DNA of 44,977 bases from a virus. The stretch spans positions 1 to 44,977 of the IMG/VR virus record IMGVR_UViG_3300006175_000008; one strand, 5' to 3'. A model generated the notes under the pieces. The model saw nothing but the letters and a program-made list of their open reading frames with translations. It searched no databases and was not told the origin of the DNA. Below, piece after piece: positions 44,913 through 44,977 of the stretch. Positions within the stretch are counted from its first letter, which is position 1. Every line of letters begins with the position of its first letter. The position numbers and the translations under genes were made by a program.

Positions 44913-44977
44913 TGGCCATCAAGAAGACCTACACCTGCGGTCGATGCGGGATGGAGGTGGAGCCTGAGCGCGCCCGC
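44858..44977. repeat. Right copy of 120-bp exact terminal repeat
   Basis: Identical to 1-120. It ends inside the gene that starts at 44912. Confidence 0.95.
44912..44977 (+). CDS. Partial small zinc-finger-like protein (N-terminal 22 codons)
   Basis: Same as the first 22 codons of the gene at 55-216, cut by the window end. It is not a separate gene copy if the genome is circular. Confidence 0.8.
   Translation, partial: MAIKKTYTCGRCGMEVEPERAR

Noticed and set aside
1-44977. Lysogeny module
   Set aside because: No integrase, serine recombinase, repressor or excisionase was recognised; the tRNA-like arm at 20727 alone is not enough for an attP claim.

Overview
The window is an almost complete genome of a double-stranded DNA phage of a GC-rich actinobacterium, most likely Streptomyces or a relative. 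Evidence for the host range: high GC, very common GTG starts in GTGA/TGATG overlaps, a WhiB-type Fe-S regulator, an r1t-type holin, and a leader resembling actinobacterial rRNA leaders. The first 120 bp (1-120) recur exactly as the last 120 bp (44858-44977) and cut through the same two genes, so the unique length is 44,857 bp. The molecule is probably circularly permuted, or the assembly overlaps itself. No tail-length tape measure, tail tube series or sheath is seen. One 1,557-residue virion protein, several ejection-like proteins and an N4-gp56-like capsid protein suggest a short-tailed (podovirus-like) virion. No integrase, excisionase or repressor was recognised, so a lytic lifestyle is likely.

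Layout. (1) 44516-end and 1-10958, plus strand: regulation and DNA metabolism. It holds a WhiB protein fused to zinc ribbons, a Cas4/RecB-like nuclease, an HNH nuclease, an OB-fold-like ssDNA-binding candidate, a RecA-like ATPase, a resolvase-like nuclease, a primase split into zinc-finger and Toprim genes, a dCMP deaminase, a tRNA with an odd anticodon arm, and many 23-110 residue genes, several of them Cys/His mini zinc proteins. No DNA polymerase was seen. (2) 11036-35701, minus strand, transcribed from right to left: large terminase, DUF1003 protein, amidase endolysin, portal, small proteins, the giant virion protein, an NlpC/P60 virion protein and paralogues, scaffold, major capsid protein, decoration-like proteins, connector, tail proteins, and finally a coiled-coil membrane protein, an orphan peptidoglycan-binding protein and a holin. 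(3) 35702-36810: a 1.1 kb non-coding divergent region with many palindromes, a Crp-like box and two alternating pyrimidine-purine tracts. (4) 36811-42450, plus strand: small unknown genes, several of which have their own hairpin leader of a repeated design; the module has a strong sigma70-type promoter and a long structured leader. (5) 42505-44456, minus strand: metallophosphoesterase, sigma-like protein and two small genes. Strong hairpins close both convergent junctions (10966-10995 and 42465-42494).

The most notable observations are: an out-of-frame 5' end of the tail gene at 15288 that reads as a +1 frameshift at TTT-C; a phage leader that looks like the host rRNA antitermination leader followed by three strong hairpins; the WhiB-zinc ribbon fusion; a lysis system whose catalytic and wall-binding parts lie 21 kb apart; the repeated hairpin leaders; and a tRNA-like T arm with mutually exclusive hairpins upstream of the capsid genes.
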